Shown here: positions 32,597 through 41,608 of the stretch, piece after piece
Layout: every line of letters starts with the position of its first letter
Numbering within the stretch: position 1 is the first letter of the stretch
NCBI GenBank assembly: GCA_932182025.1
Contig: CAKNXK010000020.1
Span: 1 to 64,000, forward strand
Source of the DNA: an uncultured Candidatus Melainabacteria bacterium
Lineage (GTDB): Bacteria; Cyanobacteriota; Vampirovibrionia; Gastranaerophilales; Gastranaerophilaceae
DNA: 64,000 bases
Reading direction: 5' to 3'
The notes under the pieces: model-generated
The model's database searches: none
Seen by the model: the letters and a program-made list of their open reading frames with translations, nothing else
Told to the model about the DNA's origin: nothing
Made by a program: the position numbers and the translations under genes

Positions 32597-33830
32597 GTTT
32601 GTTAATGCTAAATCAGCATCAAAAAAGCTTGCTTTTGTTTCAACAGAAATAAAAAACAAAGCTTTATTAAGTATTGCCGAAGCTTTGGAAAATAATCGCG
32701 AATCTATATTCAACGCGAATAAACAAGATTTGTCGGAGGCAGAAATTCTTGTTCAAAACGGTGAGTTGTCGCAGGCAACATTCAATCGTCTAAAACTGGA
32801 CGAGAATAAAATGCGTGATATGATTCAGGGGGTAGTTGATATTTATGAACTGGAAGATCCTGTTGGAAAAATCCTGCTTCAAAGAGAGCTTGATACAGGT
32901 CTTGTTCTAACAAAAAAATCTTGTCCGATTGGGGTTTTGGGTATAATTTTTGAGGCTCGTCCGGATGTCATTACCCAGATTTCGGCTCTTGCTATCAAAT
33001 CTTCTAATGCGGTTATTTTAAAAGGCGGAAAGGAATCTGCTAATACAAATAGAGTAATAATGGATGTTATTCAATCTGCTTTAGATAAGATTGAAGAGTT
33101 CCCTAAAAATGTGCTTAATCAGGTTTATACAAGAGATGATGTAGCAGAAATGCTTAAGCAGGATAAATATATTGATTTAATTATTCCTCGCGGCGGAAAT
33201 AGTCTTGTTAAGTTTATAAAAGAAAATACTAAAATTCCTGTGCTTGGGCATGCTGATGGAATTTGTCATATTTTTGTTGATGACTCTGCTGATTTAGAAA
33301 AAGCAAAACGAATAATTGTTGATGCAAAAACTCAATATCCGTCTGCTTGTAATGCGGTTGAAACTCTTTTGATACATAAGAATTTTGCTTTCAAAGAGGA
33401 GCTCCTTAATACATTAAAAGAAAATCAAATTGAGATTGTATTTAACCCTGAAAGCTGGCATAAAGAGTATTCTGATAAAATTCTGGCATGTAAAACCGTA
33501 TCAGGTGTAGAAGAAGCTATTGAACATATCAATGAATATTCATCAGGTCACACGGAATCGATTATTACAGAAAATCGCGAGAATGCGGATCTATTTATGA
33601 ATGCTGTTGACTCATCAGGTGTATATCACAATGCTTCAACAAGATTTGCTGACGGATTTAGATATGGTTTTGGTGCAGAGGTCGGTATCTCTACCAACAA
33701 AACCCATGCCAGAGGTCCTGTTGGTTTAGAAGGTTTAACTATTTATAAATACACACTCCAAGGTTATGGTGATATTGTAAAAGACTATGCAGAAGGTGTA
33801 AAAAGTTTTAAACACAGGGACTTGGGGTAA
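32583..33830 (+). CDS. proA: glutamate-5-semialdehyde dehydrogenase (gamma-glutamyl phosphate reductase)
   Basis: The second step of proline synthesis: gamma-glutamyl phosphate plus NADPH gives glutamate semialdehyde. KSCPIGVLGIIFEARPDV is at the usual place, IPRGGNSLVKFI near 205, and the catalytic Cys is in AKTQYPSACNAVETLLIH. At 415 aa it has normal length. The ATG at 32583 follows GAGGGA. proB is not in the window. The stop lies inside a GGGGTAAAT copy and tyrA starts 8 bases later. Confidence 0.97.
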   Translation: MAESKFVNAKSASKKLAFVSTEIKNKALLSIAEALENNRESIFNANKQDLSEAEILVQNGELSQATFNRLKLDENKMRDMIQGVVDIYELEDPVGKILLQRELDTGLVLTKKSCPIGVLGIIFEARPDVITQISALAIKSSNAVILKGGKESANTNRVIMDVIQSALDKIEEFPKNVLNQVYTRDDVAEMLKQDKYIDLIIPRGGNSLVKFIKENTKIPVLGHADGICHIFVDDSADLEKAKRIIVDAKTQYPSACNAVETLLIHKNFAFKEELLNTLKENQIEIVFNPESWHKEYSDKILACKTVSGVEEAIEHINEYSSGHTESIITENRENADLFMNAVDSSGVYHNASTRFADGFRYGFGAEVGISTNKTHARGPVGLEGLTIYKYTLQGYGDIVKDYAEGVKSFKHRDLG

Positions 33831-33838
33831 ATATAAGG

Positions 33839-34603
33839 ATGAAAATCGGGGTTATAGGTTTAGGCTTAATTGGCGGATCAATTTTTAAGAATCTCAGGGG
33901 AAAATATTCTGTAGTGGGCGTTTCGCGCAGCCTAAAAGAGACAAATGTTTCAGATGATTATTCTACGCTAAAGGATTGCGATATCGTTTTTGTTTGTACG
34001 CCAATGAATAAAACCTTAGAGGTATTGGATAAACTGGAAGAGTATTTATCCAAGGAAGCAATTGTTACTGACGTGTGTTCTTTAAAAACATTTGTGTCAA
34101 AAAAGAAATATTCTTACAATTTCATTCCTTCTCACCCTATGGCAGGGACTGAACATCAGGGATGGGAGTATTCTTACCCTGAATTATTCCAGGGCGCAAA
34201 ATGGATTATGACACCTTTAGATGGCGATGTGCCGGAAAAATTGGAATCCGTTATAAACGAACTGGGGGCTCAAATAATTATTACTACTCCAGAAGAACAT
34301 GATAAAGCAGTCGCTTTAATTTCCAATTTGCCTCTAGTTGTTGCACAAGCACTATGTGCAAATATCAAAGATAATATTTTAGCGCAAACTATTGCAGCTT
34401 CAGGTTTTAGAGATACAACGCGTTTGGCGCTTTCCAATCTCGAGATGGCAAATGATATGTTAGAATTAAACCGTGAGAACATTGAAACAGCCATTAATTC
34501 TATGTTGGACTCTTTGAAAAAACTGACGGATGAGGATTATAAGACTCAAGCTGAGAGTATAAAAAAATTTAGAGAGCTAATGTATCCAAAAAATCACGAT
34601 TAG
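33839..34603 (+). CDS. tyrA: prephenate/arogenate dehydrogenase
   Basis: NAD(P)-dependent dehydrogenase of tyrosine synthesis. The Rossmann GVIGLGLIGGS at residues 4-14, VFVCTPMNKT near 55, the active-site SHPMAGTEHQG near 98 and ATTPEEHDKAVALISNLP-like ITTPEEHDKAVALISNLP near 145 are typical. At 254 aa it is a short form without the ACT domain. Coupled to proA. It overlaps the M16 peptidase gene by 35 bases at their 3' ends. Confidence 0.93.
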   Translation: MKIGVIGLGLIGGSIFKNLRGKYSVVGVSRSLKETNVSDDYSTLKDCDIVFVCTPMNKTLEVLDKLEEYLSKEAIVTDVCSLKTFVSKKKYSYNFIPSHPMAGTEHQGWEYSYPELFQGAKWIMTPLDGDVPEKLESVINELGAQIIITTPEEHDKAVALISNLPLVVAQALCANIKDNILAQTIAASGFRDTTRLALSNLEMANDMLELNRENIETAINSMLDSLKKLTDEDYKTQAESIKKFRELMYPKNHD

Positions 34604-37280
34604 ATTCTAATGTGTCTTTACTTGCAACAATAGAGTAAGTTGGCGGGTTTGTAAATACTTTTTTAGCAAAGCTGTCAATATCTTCTCTCGTGATTTTGTC
34701 AATTTCATTAAAGACTTGCGTGTCAAAATCTCTTGAATATTTCAAACTTCTGTTAAGAGAGCTTAATTTTGTCCAAACACCTTCTTTTTGAAGCAAGTTT
34801 GCTTTTAATATTCTTTTTGCACTTTCTAAATCTTCATCGGTATATTTTGAACCTAAAAGTTCTCCGATTTGTCGATTAAAACCGTTGATTGATTTTTGAA
34901 CATTGTCATAAGTTATTTCCCCGATTTCTTTGTTATCAGTTGTTGTGAGAATATTTAGTGACAATTCTCCACAGTTTCCAACCCAATCATTGTTTGAATA
35001 AACCGTGTATGCAAGATGTTCTTTTTCTCTAAGAGTGTTAAATAAACCAATAGATTGAGATGACGATAAAATTGTATTCATAATCTCGCTGATTGCGCGT
35101 TCTTTGGGAGAATTGTTCCATTCATATTTGAATGTCTGCATAATATCAGCCTGAGAAACAGCTCTGTCTTTTGTTAATACAATTGTTTTCTCGTTTGGAA
35201 CATAAACATTTCTCAATTCAAAATTATGGTTTTGAACGTTATCTAAAATCTCAAATTTATCTATCTCTTTGTTGTTTGTAGAAATTGTACCGCTGGAATT
35301 GTTAAGTATGTATTGATGTAATTCTTTTACCTCTTCAAGAGTAATTTTATTTAATCCGTCTAAAATATCTTGTTTTGATGTATAAAGCGGATTGATTGCT
35401 GCTTCATAATCGGCATAAATACCGGATGCGGTATCTTGGGAGCGTGCAATATTTTCTTTTATTCGATTAATGGCTGTTTCGAAATATTCTTGAGTAATTG
35501 CAGGTTTATTAAGCAGTTTTTTTGCTGCTTTTAGAGTTTTTTCAAAATTCTTTTTGCCGGAATATCCGCTGATTGAAAGATTGTCTTTTGTTAAATCAAT
35601 ATCTATATCAAGATTATTTTCTTCTGCAAATTTTAAGTAATTATCGCTTTCAAGGTTTTGCTGATAAATGCTTGATAATACGGATTTTGCAGCAGGATTG
35701 CTATCCGGCATGTTGAAATAAAGATTTATATCAAAGTATGAATTAGTATTTTTTGTTTCTTGTACTCCGATTTTATAATTGTTTCCTTTGAAAGTTAGTT
35801 TGGAAGCTTTTTTATGGTTTATTTCAATAGCTTCTTGTGTTGTTTCAGGATGTACAACTGATAACGCGGCTTTATTTAAATCAAGATGCTTAGTTATAAA
35901 TTCTTTAACGTCATTAATTGTGATATCATTGACGATGTCTTTGTAATTTGTTAAATAATCAAGATTATTATTAAAGATTGCATTCCCAACCATGCTGTTA
36001 ACGTGAACAGAGTATTCAAGTTCGTTTGTATGGTTTTGTAATAGTTTTTCTTTGATATTATTCAATTCTTTTTGTGTAGGTTCTTTGAGATTTGAGATTA
36101 TATCAAATATAACCTTAAGTGCTTCTTCTGATTTCTCCTCGCTGCATTCTAAACCATAGTATATCATTGTCGGGTTATTAGGATTTGTACTTACTTTTTC
36201 CATTCCAAATGCAGGATGAGTGCTGTTTAATCTTTTTAGTTCTTTATTTAAATTTGTTTTTGAAGATAATAAATAGTTGTTTAGTATTTCAAATATTATT
36301 TTTGATTTTGTGTCATTGTTTTTAGGACCGGTAAAACCGAATAATATATTGGCAGAAGATGCTTTGTCTGTTATAAAATCTTTTCTGACAGTTGTTTTTA
36401 TAGGAGTTAATGTTGTTTCAAAGTTCTTTCCGTTTGATGTTTTGTTGGATAAGAAAAGCTTTGAAACCATTTCGATGGTCTCTTGCGGGTTAATATTTCC
36501 CGTAATAACAAGATTCATATTATCAGGAGTGTAATATTTATTGTAATAGTTTTTGATATCATCCTGTGTGAGATTTTGGATATGTTTAACGCTGCCTCCG
36601 ACAAGTTCATCTGCAGAGCTTCTTATATTAAATAATGACCTGACTGTTTCATCCATTGCAATAGTCTGCGGGTTATCTAAAATCATGTTGATTTCAGAAC
36701 AAACAGGGCCTTTTTCTTTTGTAATCATATTATCAGCAAGTGTCAAATCATCACTCATTGAAGCAATAACTTGCAGCTGTCTTTCTAAATCACTTTTATC
36801 CAAAAGCGGAGTTGAATTGACATAATCGGTTAAAGCATAGTTTGTGCTTGCATTTGTCCAGCCTCCAAGTTGTTCAATTTTTTTAAATGAATCACCTTGA
36901 TTAAGTTTTAGATACCCTTCAGAACCGTTAGTTCCGTTAAAAGCCATGTGTTCCAGAAAATGACTAATCCCTTTTATGTTGTCAGTTTCGTTCATAGAGC
37001 CAACATTAACATAGTTTTTAACAGTAGTAGGAGAATCTTCCATTGGAATTATTGTGACCCTTTGACCGTTGGCAAGTTTATAGGGGTAAATAAGCAATCC
37101 GTTTTCGGTTTTAAGAGTTTCCATTGCAGTATATTTCTGCGGAGTTTTTACTGCAAAATCAGGAGTTATACTGCCTAACTCCGTAATTTGAGGGTTGTTA
37201 TTTACTATTTCCTGTTTTTGGGTGAATGTTTGCACATTTTTGAACAAAACAGGATTGATATTTCCTACTTTCATAACCAT
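34569..37280 (-). CDS. M16-family zinc metallopeptidase, 903 aa
   Basis: A pitrilysin-type peptidase. The inverted zinc motif HFLEH is at residues 107-111 and the third ligand is a Glu near 189-196 (KEKGPVCSEINMI). Four M16 half-domains fill the 903 residues, so it is the long, clamshell form. A poorly conserved 50-residue N-terminal tail (with NPVLFKNVQTF) precedes the first domain and no ordinary signal peptide is visible. It sits 35 bases downstream of a radical SAM gene on the same strand. No ribosome site is clear before the ATG at 37280. Confidence 0.9.
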   Translation of the reverse strand: MVMKVGNINPVLFKNVQTFTQKQEIVNNNPQITELGSITPDFAVKTPQKYTAMETLKTENGLLIYPYKLANGQRVTIIPMEDSPTTVKNYVNVGSMNETDNIKGISHFLEHMAFNGTNGSEGYLKLNQGDSFKKIEQLGGWTNASTNYALTDYVNSTPLLDKSDLERQLQVIASMSDDLTLADNMITKEKGPVCSEINMILDNPQTIAMDETVRSLFNIRSSADELVGGSVKHIQNLTQDDIKNYYNKYYTPDNMNLVITGNINPQETIEMVSKLFLSNKTSNGKNFETTLTPIKTTVRKDFITDKASSANILFGFTGPKNNDTKSKIIFEILNNYLLSSKTNLNKELKRLNSTHPAFGMEKVSTNPNNPTMIYYGLECSEEKSEEALKVIFDIISNLKEPTQKELNNIKEKLLQNHTNELEYSVHVNSMVGNAIFNNNLDYLTNYKDIVNDITINDVKEFITKHLDLNKAALSVVHPETTQEAIEINHKKASKLTFKGNNYKIGVQETKNTNSYFDINLYFNMPDSNPAAKSVLSSIYQQNLESDNYLKFAEENNLDIDIDLTKDNLSISGYSGKKNFEKTLKAAKKLLNKPAITQEYFETAINRIKENIARSQDTASGIYADYEAAINPLYTSKQDILDGLNKITLEEVKELHQYILNNSSGTISTNNKEIDKFEILDNVQNHNFELRNVYVPNEKTIVLTKDRAVSQADIMQTFKYEWNNSPKERAISEIMNTILSSSQSIGLFNTLREKEHLAYTVYSNNDWVGNCGELSLNILTTTDNKEIGEITYDNVQKSINGFNRQIGELLGSKYTDEDLESAKRILKANLLQKEGVWTKLSSLNRSLKYSRDFDTQVFNEIDKITREDIDSFAKKVFTNPPTYSIVASKDTLESNRDFLDTLAL

Positions 37281-37315
37281 ATTATATATAAAACGCTTAG
37301 AGTGTAAAAATTGCG

Positions 37316-38755
37316 TTATTGTTGCAGTTTGTTAAAAATATCAATGTTTATTTTGTTCTTAGTAACAGGTAAATCTTCTTGCAGATTTGGTCTTATAGGA
37401 GATGTGGTTTTGCCAGATGCAGATAGATTTAATTTTATTTCTGTAGGATATGTTGAGTTATATGTCGTAAGATAAAAATCCCCGTTGGCATCGGTTATTC
37501 CGCAAAATTTGCAATCTATAATTGCTTGAAGCGGATTGTTCATTGTTTTAACAGTATTATTTGCCAATTCTATATCTTCATTCGTTAGTTTTAAATGATA
37601 ATTCTCTGTATTGCTTAACTTTAATAGTTTTTCGGTGTAATCTATAGCATTGCGAACCTTATATAATTTTTGGTATTCATTAAGTTTATTAGTGATGTCT
37701 TGAGGGGTTTTGATATATTTATTTTCTGTATTTAAGTCTTCGGTATAAAGTTCTTTTAGCTTACTAATTGTTTCTTTGAATAAACTATCTAAATCCTTTT
37801 CGGTAAAACCATCTAATTCTTTTATGTCATCGCGAATACTTCTTGCGATAAGTTTAAAATTCTTGCTTCCTACAAGAGGTGTGAATGTGTAAAGAACATT
37901 CGCCATTCTTGTTGTGTATAAATTACGCATTTTATTTGCTTTTTCAACTTTGTTTTCTTTTGCCAGAATTAAACTTCTTGTGTATGAAGAATGAAAAGGA
38001 TTAAATGATATATTTACCCCCAATTTATCTCTTAGATTCGGGTTTTTAATAAAATACTCAACATATTTCTCTGCCCGTATTTGAGCGGGTTTGTTGTTAG
38101 GAAACCAACCGCACGTATCAAACAAAACTTCAAATCCGGTGGCATCCAAGAGCTCTTTGCTTATATCAATAAAATCGTGTTCCTGCCCTAAATTATCTTT
38201 TAAAACTAAATCAATGCAATCTGCGTCATGGAAAGGTGTTACATAGTTTCTGCCGTCATTTATTATCTCATTTTCAGGCGACATTGCCATGAATCCAAGT
38301 CTTTTATTTAACTCTTTTATTCCGCCGGTTATTGATGTAAAGTCTTCCCAGCTCATTTTGTTGATTTTTTCGCTATTCTCTTTTATTGGAGGGCGAGCAT
38401 CTGCATAGCAATGAGAACACATATTCCTGCACCCTCTGGAGATAGCAAATTCTCTGGCTGATGTTAAATAAAATGCAATCTCTTTCATATTCAAACCTTT
38501 GAATACTTTTATGCCTTCCTGTATTCCCTCAAGCCTATTTAAATCTAAATCATATAAACTTGTTTTAGCGTTAATATTATTACAAGTGCTCAGGTATTGT
38601 TTTGCTTTAAAATACTTTGGTGACAAAGCTTTAAAAGACGGAGGTGTAAATAATATTGTAGTTGCAGAATTTTTTTGTTCTGCCAGTTTATCTTGTTTTT
38701 GTATGTATTTGGGCGATATGTGATTATTATAAGTGGGTGATTGTAGAATTTTCAT
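37316..38755 (-). CDS. radical SAM-like protein, 479 aa
   Basis: CRNMCSHCY at residues 109-117 matches the CX3CX2C iron-sulphur motif of radical SAM enzymes (Cys109, 113, 116). A further CKFCG pair near 415 could bind an auxiliary cluster, as in SPASM-type maturases. The barrel part is divergent; a DTCGWFPN-like turn and a long helical insert lie between. The N-terminal 55 residues are Lys/Ser/Gln-rich with PPSFKALSP. The ATG at 38755 has AGGAG 13 bases upstream; a TTG at 38791 is possible. The substrate is unknown. Confidence 0.78.
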   Translation of the reverse strand: MKILQSPTYNNHISPKYIQKQDKLAEQKNSATTILFTPPSFKALSPKYFKAKQYLSTCNNINAKTSLYDLDLNRLEGIQEGIKVFKGLNMKEIAFYLTSAREFAISRGCRNMCSHCYADARPPIKENSEKINKMSWEDFTSITGGIKELNKRLGFMAMSPENEIINDGRNYVTPFHDADCIDLVLKDNLGQEHDFIDISKELLDATGFEVLFDTCGWFPNNKPAQIRAEKYVEYFIKNPNLRDKLGVNISFNPFHSSYTRSLILAKENKVEKANKMRNLYTTRMANVLYTFTPLVGSKNFKLIARSIRDDIKELDGFTEKDLDSLFKETISKLKELYTEDLNTENKYIKTPQDITNKLNEYQKLYKVRNAIDYTEKLLKLSNTENYHLKLTNEDIELANNTVKTMNNPLQAIIDCKFCGITDANGDFYLTTYNSTYPTEIKLNLSASGKTTSPIRPNLQEDLPVTKNKINIDIFNKLQQ

Positions 38756-38792
38756 ATCAATATGAAAACTCCTAAAAATAAAATTTGCCAAG

Positions 38793-38819
38793 AAAAAACC
38801 GCTCTATTGAGCGGTTTTT
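38793..38819 (-). terminator. speD terminator
   Basis: AAAACCGCTC pairs with GAGCGGTTTT around four bases; on the minus strand it directly follows the speD stop and is followed by TTTTTTC. The radical SAM gene then needs its own or readthrough transcription. Confidence 0.88.
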
Positions 38820-39278
38820 CTATTCTTCAAATTGTTCTGCAACTTCAAACGGCTGTTCTGCCAATTTGAGAGTTTCTCTATCTATTATTCCTCTCTTAAG
38901 TTCTGTAAAAGAAGCTTTTTGAGAGTTAAACATTTTCTTTAAGAATTCGTATGCAACTTTAGGGTCGCATTTTGTGCCGCAAGTGAATAAATCTACTGCT
39001 GCGTAACCTAATTCAGGCCATGTATGAATTGCCAAGTGACTTTCTGAGATAATAACGACACCGCTAACTCCGTATGGGTTAAACATGTGGAAACATTTTT
39101 GTACTATTGTGGCTCCGCATTCAAGGGCTGCGTCAACCATGTGTTTTTCGACTTTGTCGATATTATTGAGAACGTTTGAATCACATTCAAAAAACTCTGC
39201 TAAGACGTGTTGTCCTAAGTTTACTTTGTCCAAGTGCTGTTCTTCCAGCGCGTCAATTGAAGATGAAACTATTGCCAA
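38820..39278 (-). CDS. speD: S-adenosylmethionine decarboxylase proenzyme
   Basis: Gives decarboxylated SAM, the aminopropyl donor for spermidine. The self-cleavage site is ISESHLAIHTWPE, cut between Glu79 and Ser80 so that Ser80 becomes the pyruvoyl group. DLFTCG (Cys100) is the proton donor region. At 152 aa it belongs to the short bacterial 1B type. The start is TTG at 39278: GGAGG lies 8 bases before it, and the nearby ATG is out of frame. A 20-residue N-terminal extension and an acidic C-terminal tail (QPFEVAEQFEE) flank the core. Confidence 0.94.
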   Translation of the reverse strand: MAIVSSSIDALEEQHLDKVNLGQHVLAEFFECDSNVLNNIDKVEKHMVDAALECGATIVQKCFHMFNPYGVSGVVIISESHLAIHTWPELGYAAVDLFTCGTKCDPKVAYEFLKKMFNSQKASFTELKRGIIDRETLKLAEQPFEVAEQFEE

Positions 39279-39416
39279 TTCATGTGCCTCCTTTATACTT
39301 AAAATTTAGTAACCCTAATATATTACTATAAAAAACGAAAAATTTGTACAATTTACACTTTTTCGATGTAAATTTAATAATTTGTTACAAATTGCGGTCT
39401 AATATAAAGATTATGT

Positions 39417-39436
39417 AAGGAAATCTTAATTTCCTA
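39417..39436. repeat. small inverted repeat before the HEAT-like gene
   Basis: AGGAAAT pairs with ATTTCCT around CTTA, followed by a TTATAAT-type -10. A short hairpin of unknown role in the 216-base region between speD and the HEAT-like gene. Confidence 0.3.
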
Positions 39437-39494
39437 AAAATTTATTTTATAATGTGTATATTAAAAGAAATAATTATGTGAAGGAGATATTGAA

Positions 39495-39776
39495 ATGCAA
39501 TTGGTAGACGAAATTCTTTGTAAATTAGAAACAGCTGATAATACAACTAAAAATAAATTAGAAAATGTTCTTGTTGAGCAAGGCACAGCTGTAGTTCCTG
39601 AATTAGTTAGTAAATTGCAAGAAGTTCGCGGAGTCCAAAGAGGCGTTGTAGCAATGGCTCTTATCAGAATTGGTGAAGCTTCTGTTGAATACCTTAAAAA
39701 AGCTGCTTCTGATAATAAAGATTTTGCTTGGGCTGCTAAATACTTGATTTCTGAGATTAAGGGAATTGCAGCTTAA
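39495..39776 (+). CDS. small HEAT-repeat-like protein, 93 aa
   Basis: Two to three short helical repeats of HEAT or PBS-lyase type (VVPELVSKLQEVRGVQRGVVAMALIRIGEASVEYLKKAASDNKDFAWAAKYLISEI) with the usual A..LG/IG turns. It has an exact AAGGAG before the ATG. No catalytic motif is seen. Such proteins usually serve as protein-binding scaffolds. In Cyanobacteria HEAT-like proteins include phycobilin lyases, but this short one need not be related. Confidence 0.8.
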   Translation: MQLVDEILCKLETADNTTKNKLENVLVEQGTAVVPELVSKLQEVRGVQRGVVAMALIRIGEASVEYLKKAASDNKDFAWAAKYLISEIKGIAA

Positions 39777-39868
39777 TTTTCAACAAGGGGCGGAACACAT
39801 TGGTTTTTGTCCAAATAGGTTTATTTACTGCAGGTGTTCCTTTGGGTCAGATTACAAGTGGGTTCAAG

Positions 39869-40339
39869 ATGGTAAGAGTAAATATTTATACAGATGGTGC
39901 ATGTAGCGGAAACCCGGGAGCCGGAGGCTACGGCACCATTTTAGTTCATGTTGATGAAAATGGTGTTAAACATGAGAAAGAGCTTTCAGAAGGTTATAAA
40001 TTAACTACTAATAATCAAATGGAATTATTGGCGGTTATTATTGGTTTAGAAGCGCTTAAGAAACCATGTGATGTTACTATTTATTCTGATAGTAAATATG
40101 TTATTGATGCTTTTGAGAAAAACTGGATTGATGGTTGGATTAAAAAAGGCTGGAAAACTGCAAGTAAATCACCTGTAAAAAATGTCGATTTATGGAAGCG
40201 TCTTCTTGCTGCTAAGGAAAAACACCAGGTTGAGTTTATTTGGGTAAAAGGTCATGCCGGACATGAATACAATGAACGCTGTGATTCATTGGCGGTTGCG
40301 GCATCAAAAAAAGATGACTTAAAGACGGAGATTGCTTAG
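39869..40339 (+). CDS. rnhA: ribonuclease HI
   Basis: Cleaves RNA in RNA-DNA hybrids. All four carboxylates are visible: Asp in YTDGACSGNPG, Glu in NNQMELLAV, Asp in YSDSKYVIDAF and Asp in NERCDSLAVAA. The ATG at 39869 gives 156 aa, the normal length. An in-frame TTG at 39800 after AAGGGGCGG would add 23 residues unlike RNase H. The 3' end overlaps the convergent PLP enzyme gene by 21 bases. Confidence 0.95.
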   Translation: MVRVNIYTDGACSGNPGAGGYGTILVHVDENGVKHEKELSEGYKLTTNNQMELLAVIIGLEALKKPCDVTIYSDSKYVIDAFEKNWIDGWIKKGWKTASKSPVKNVDLWKRLLAAKEKHQVEFIWVKGHAGHEYNERCDSLAVAASKKDDLKTEIA

Positions 40340-41326
40340 TTTTTTTAGTTTTTTTGCAGAAGTTCCTATTCCGCATAATAGCATTGTAGAAATTTCATTG
40401 GTGCGCTCATCTTCTATTCCGTATTGTTCAAATAGAATTTCAGAAAGTTCGAACCCGCTTAATCCTTCTTTCTTAATGAGAATTTTTGTTATATCATCTC
40501 CGCCCTGTGGTAAATTAAGCTCTTTTATATTGTCTATAAGCGTTTCTATTGCTTTTTGTCCGCGAACAGAGTTTAGATAGTTTATATTTGCTTCAATCGT
40601 TGCAAGCATTGGATATGAAGGCGATGTTGTTGAAATCATATTCAATGCTTCTGTCGGGTCTATATTATTCGAATGTAATAGTGCTGTAGGGTTTAGTCCT
40701 CCTGCGGTTTTATGTAGTGACTGAACCGTGAAATCTGCAAACTTTACGGCTGATTGAGGCAGTCTGTTAGAGAACGGATAAAGCGCTCCATGTGCTTCGT
40801 CTGCTATAAGTGTAATGTTGTACTGCTTGCAAATTTTACTTATTTCTTCTACATTAGCAGCCATTCCTTCGTAAGAAGGCGTTGTTATAACTATTGCATC
40901 CGGTTTATTTTTGAGTATTAGTTCTTCAACTTCTTTAGGTGTAATAGCTTTATAAACACCCCATTCTGTGTTTTGAGATAATTGGTATTCAATTATTTCT
41001 GCTCCGGCAAGTTTGCATCCGTTTTTATGACAAGGATGCGATTTTTCCCATATTAAAATTCTTTTGCATCTGCTGGCAAGGATAGATGCTATTATTCCGC
41101 TGGTAGAACCGTTTGTGAGGAATTTTGTGTATTTCGTTCCATAAATTTTAGCGGCTTTTTTTTCTGCCTCATTTAGCCCTTTTTGCGGGTCATAGGCATC
41201 GACTTCTGATATATCGGATTTGTACCATTGGTAAAATTTATGAAATATACAAAACTTGCCTCCGTGGCTTGGAGTTGTAAATAATGTCTTATTATTCTTT
41301 GTTTTTAAAATTGAAATTAAACTCAT
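40319..41326 (-). CDS. Orn/Lys/Arg decarboxylase-like PLP enzyme (short form)
   Basis: A fold-type I PLP enzyme of the Orn/Lys/Arg decarboxylase group. TPSHGGKF at the start, FLTNGSTSGIIAS near 70, ADEAHGALYPF near 175 and the PLP lysine in SLHKTAGGLNPTALL near 210. At 335 aa it is much shorter than the usual 440-490, and the C-terminal specificity domain is reduced. It may still be a decarboxylase or may act on another amino acid. It lies near speD (polyamine theme), separated by the HEAT-like and rnhA genes on the other strand. Confidence 0.85.
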   Translation of the reverse strand: MSLISILKTKNNKTLFTTPSHGGKFCIFHKFYQWYKSDISEVDAYDPQKGLNEAEKKAAKIYGTKYTKFLTNGSTSGIIASILASRCKRILIWEKSHPCHKNGCKLAGAEIIEYQLSQNTEWGVYKAITPKEVEELILKNKPDAIVITTPSYEGMAANVEEISKICKQYNITLIADEAHGALYPFSNRLPQSAVKFADFTVQSLHKTAGGLNPTALLHSNNIDPTEALNMISTTSPSYPMLATIEANINYLNSVRGQKAIETLIDNIKELNLPQGGDDITKILIKKEGLSGFELSEILFEQYGIEDERTNEISTMLLCGIGTSAKKLKKLSNLRL

Positions 41327-41401
41327 ATAATAATTGTATCACAAATAATAAGTGTAATAATGACATTTTAAAAATAGTTCAAAAGAGTTACTGTACAAGG
41401 G

Positions 41402-41430
41402 TTGTATAAATATTAAGTGTATGTTATAAT
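41402..41430 (+). promoter_or_regulatory. sigma-70-type promoter of the phosphodiester glycosidase gene
   Basis: TTGTAT at 41402-41407, 17-base spacer, TATAAT at 41425-41430. Transcription would begin near 41437, giving a leader of about 170 nt. Confidence 0.7.
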
Positions 41431-41436
41431 AATAGT

Positions 41437-41608
41437 AGGGCGAGATGTTCTACATTTACCAGTCAATATTTCGCCCGATCGAAAAGTTTCCACTCTTCAC
41501 ATTATATATTTACCCCATTCTGTGAGCGACGGAAAGGAGTGTTACAAACCCCACACCACTCTTTAATAAAAAAGGTATCCGGTTACTTATAAACACAGGA
41601 AGAAACCT
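41437..41608 (+). promoter_or_regulatory. structured 5' leader of the phosphodiester glycosidase gene
   Basis: The predicted leader opens with GGGCGAGAT (41438-41446), which pairs with ATTTCGCCC (41468-41476; one G-U), and later has AAGGAGTG (41534-41541) pairing with CACTCTTT (41557-41564; one wobble) around a C/A-rich loop. There is no T-run after either. It could be a riboswitch, a protein-binding leader or mRNA-stabilising. I could not match it to a known class. Confidence 0.4.

Noticed and set aside
39800..39868. A longer RNase HI from a TTG after AAGGGGCGG
   Set aside because: The ATG at 39869 gives the normal family length; the extension has no RNase H content.
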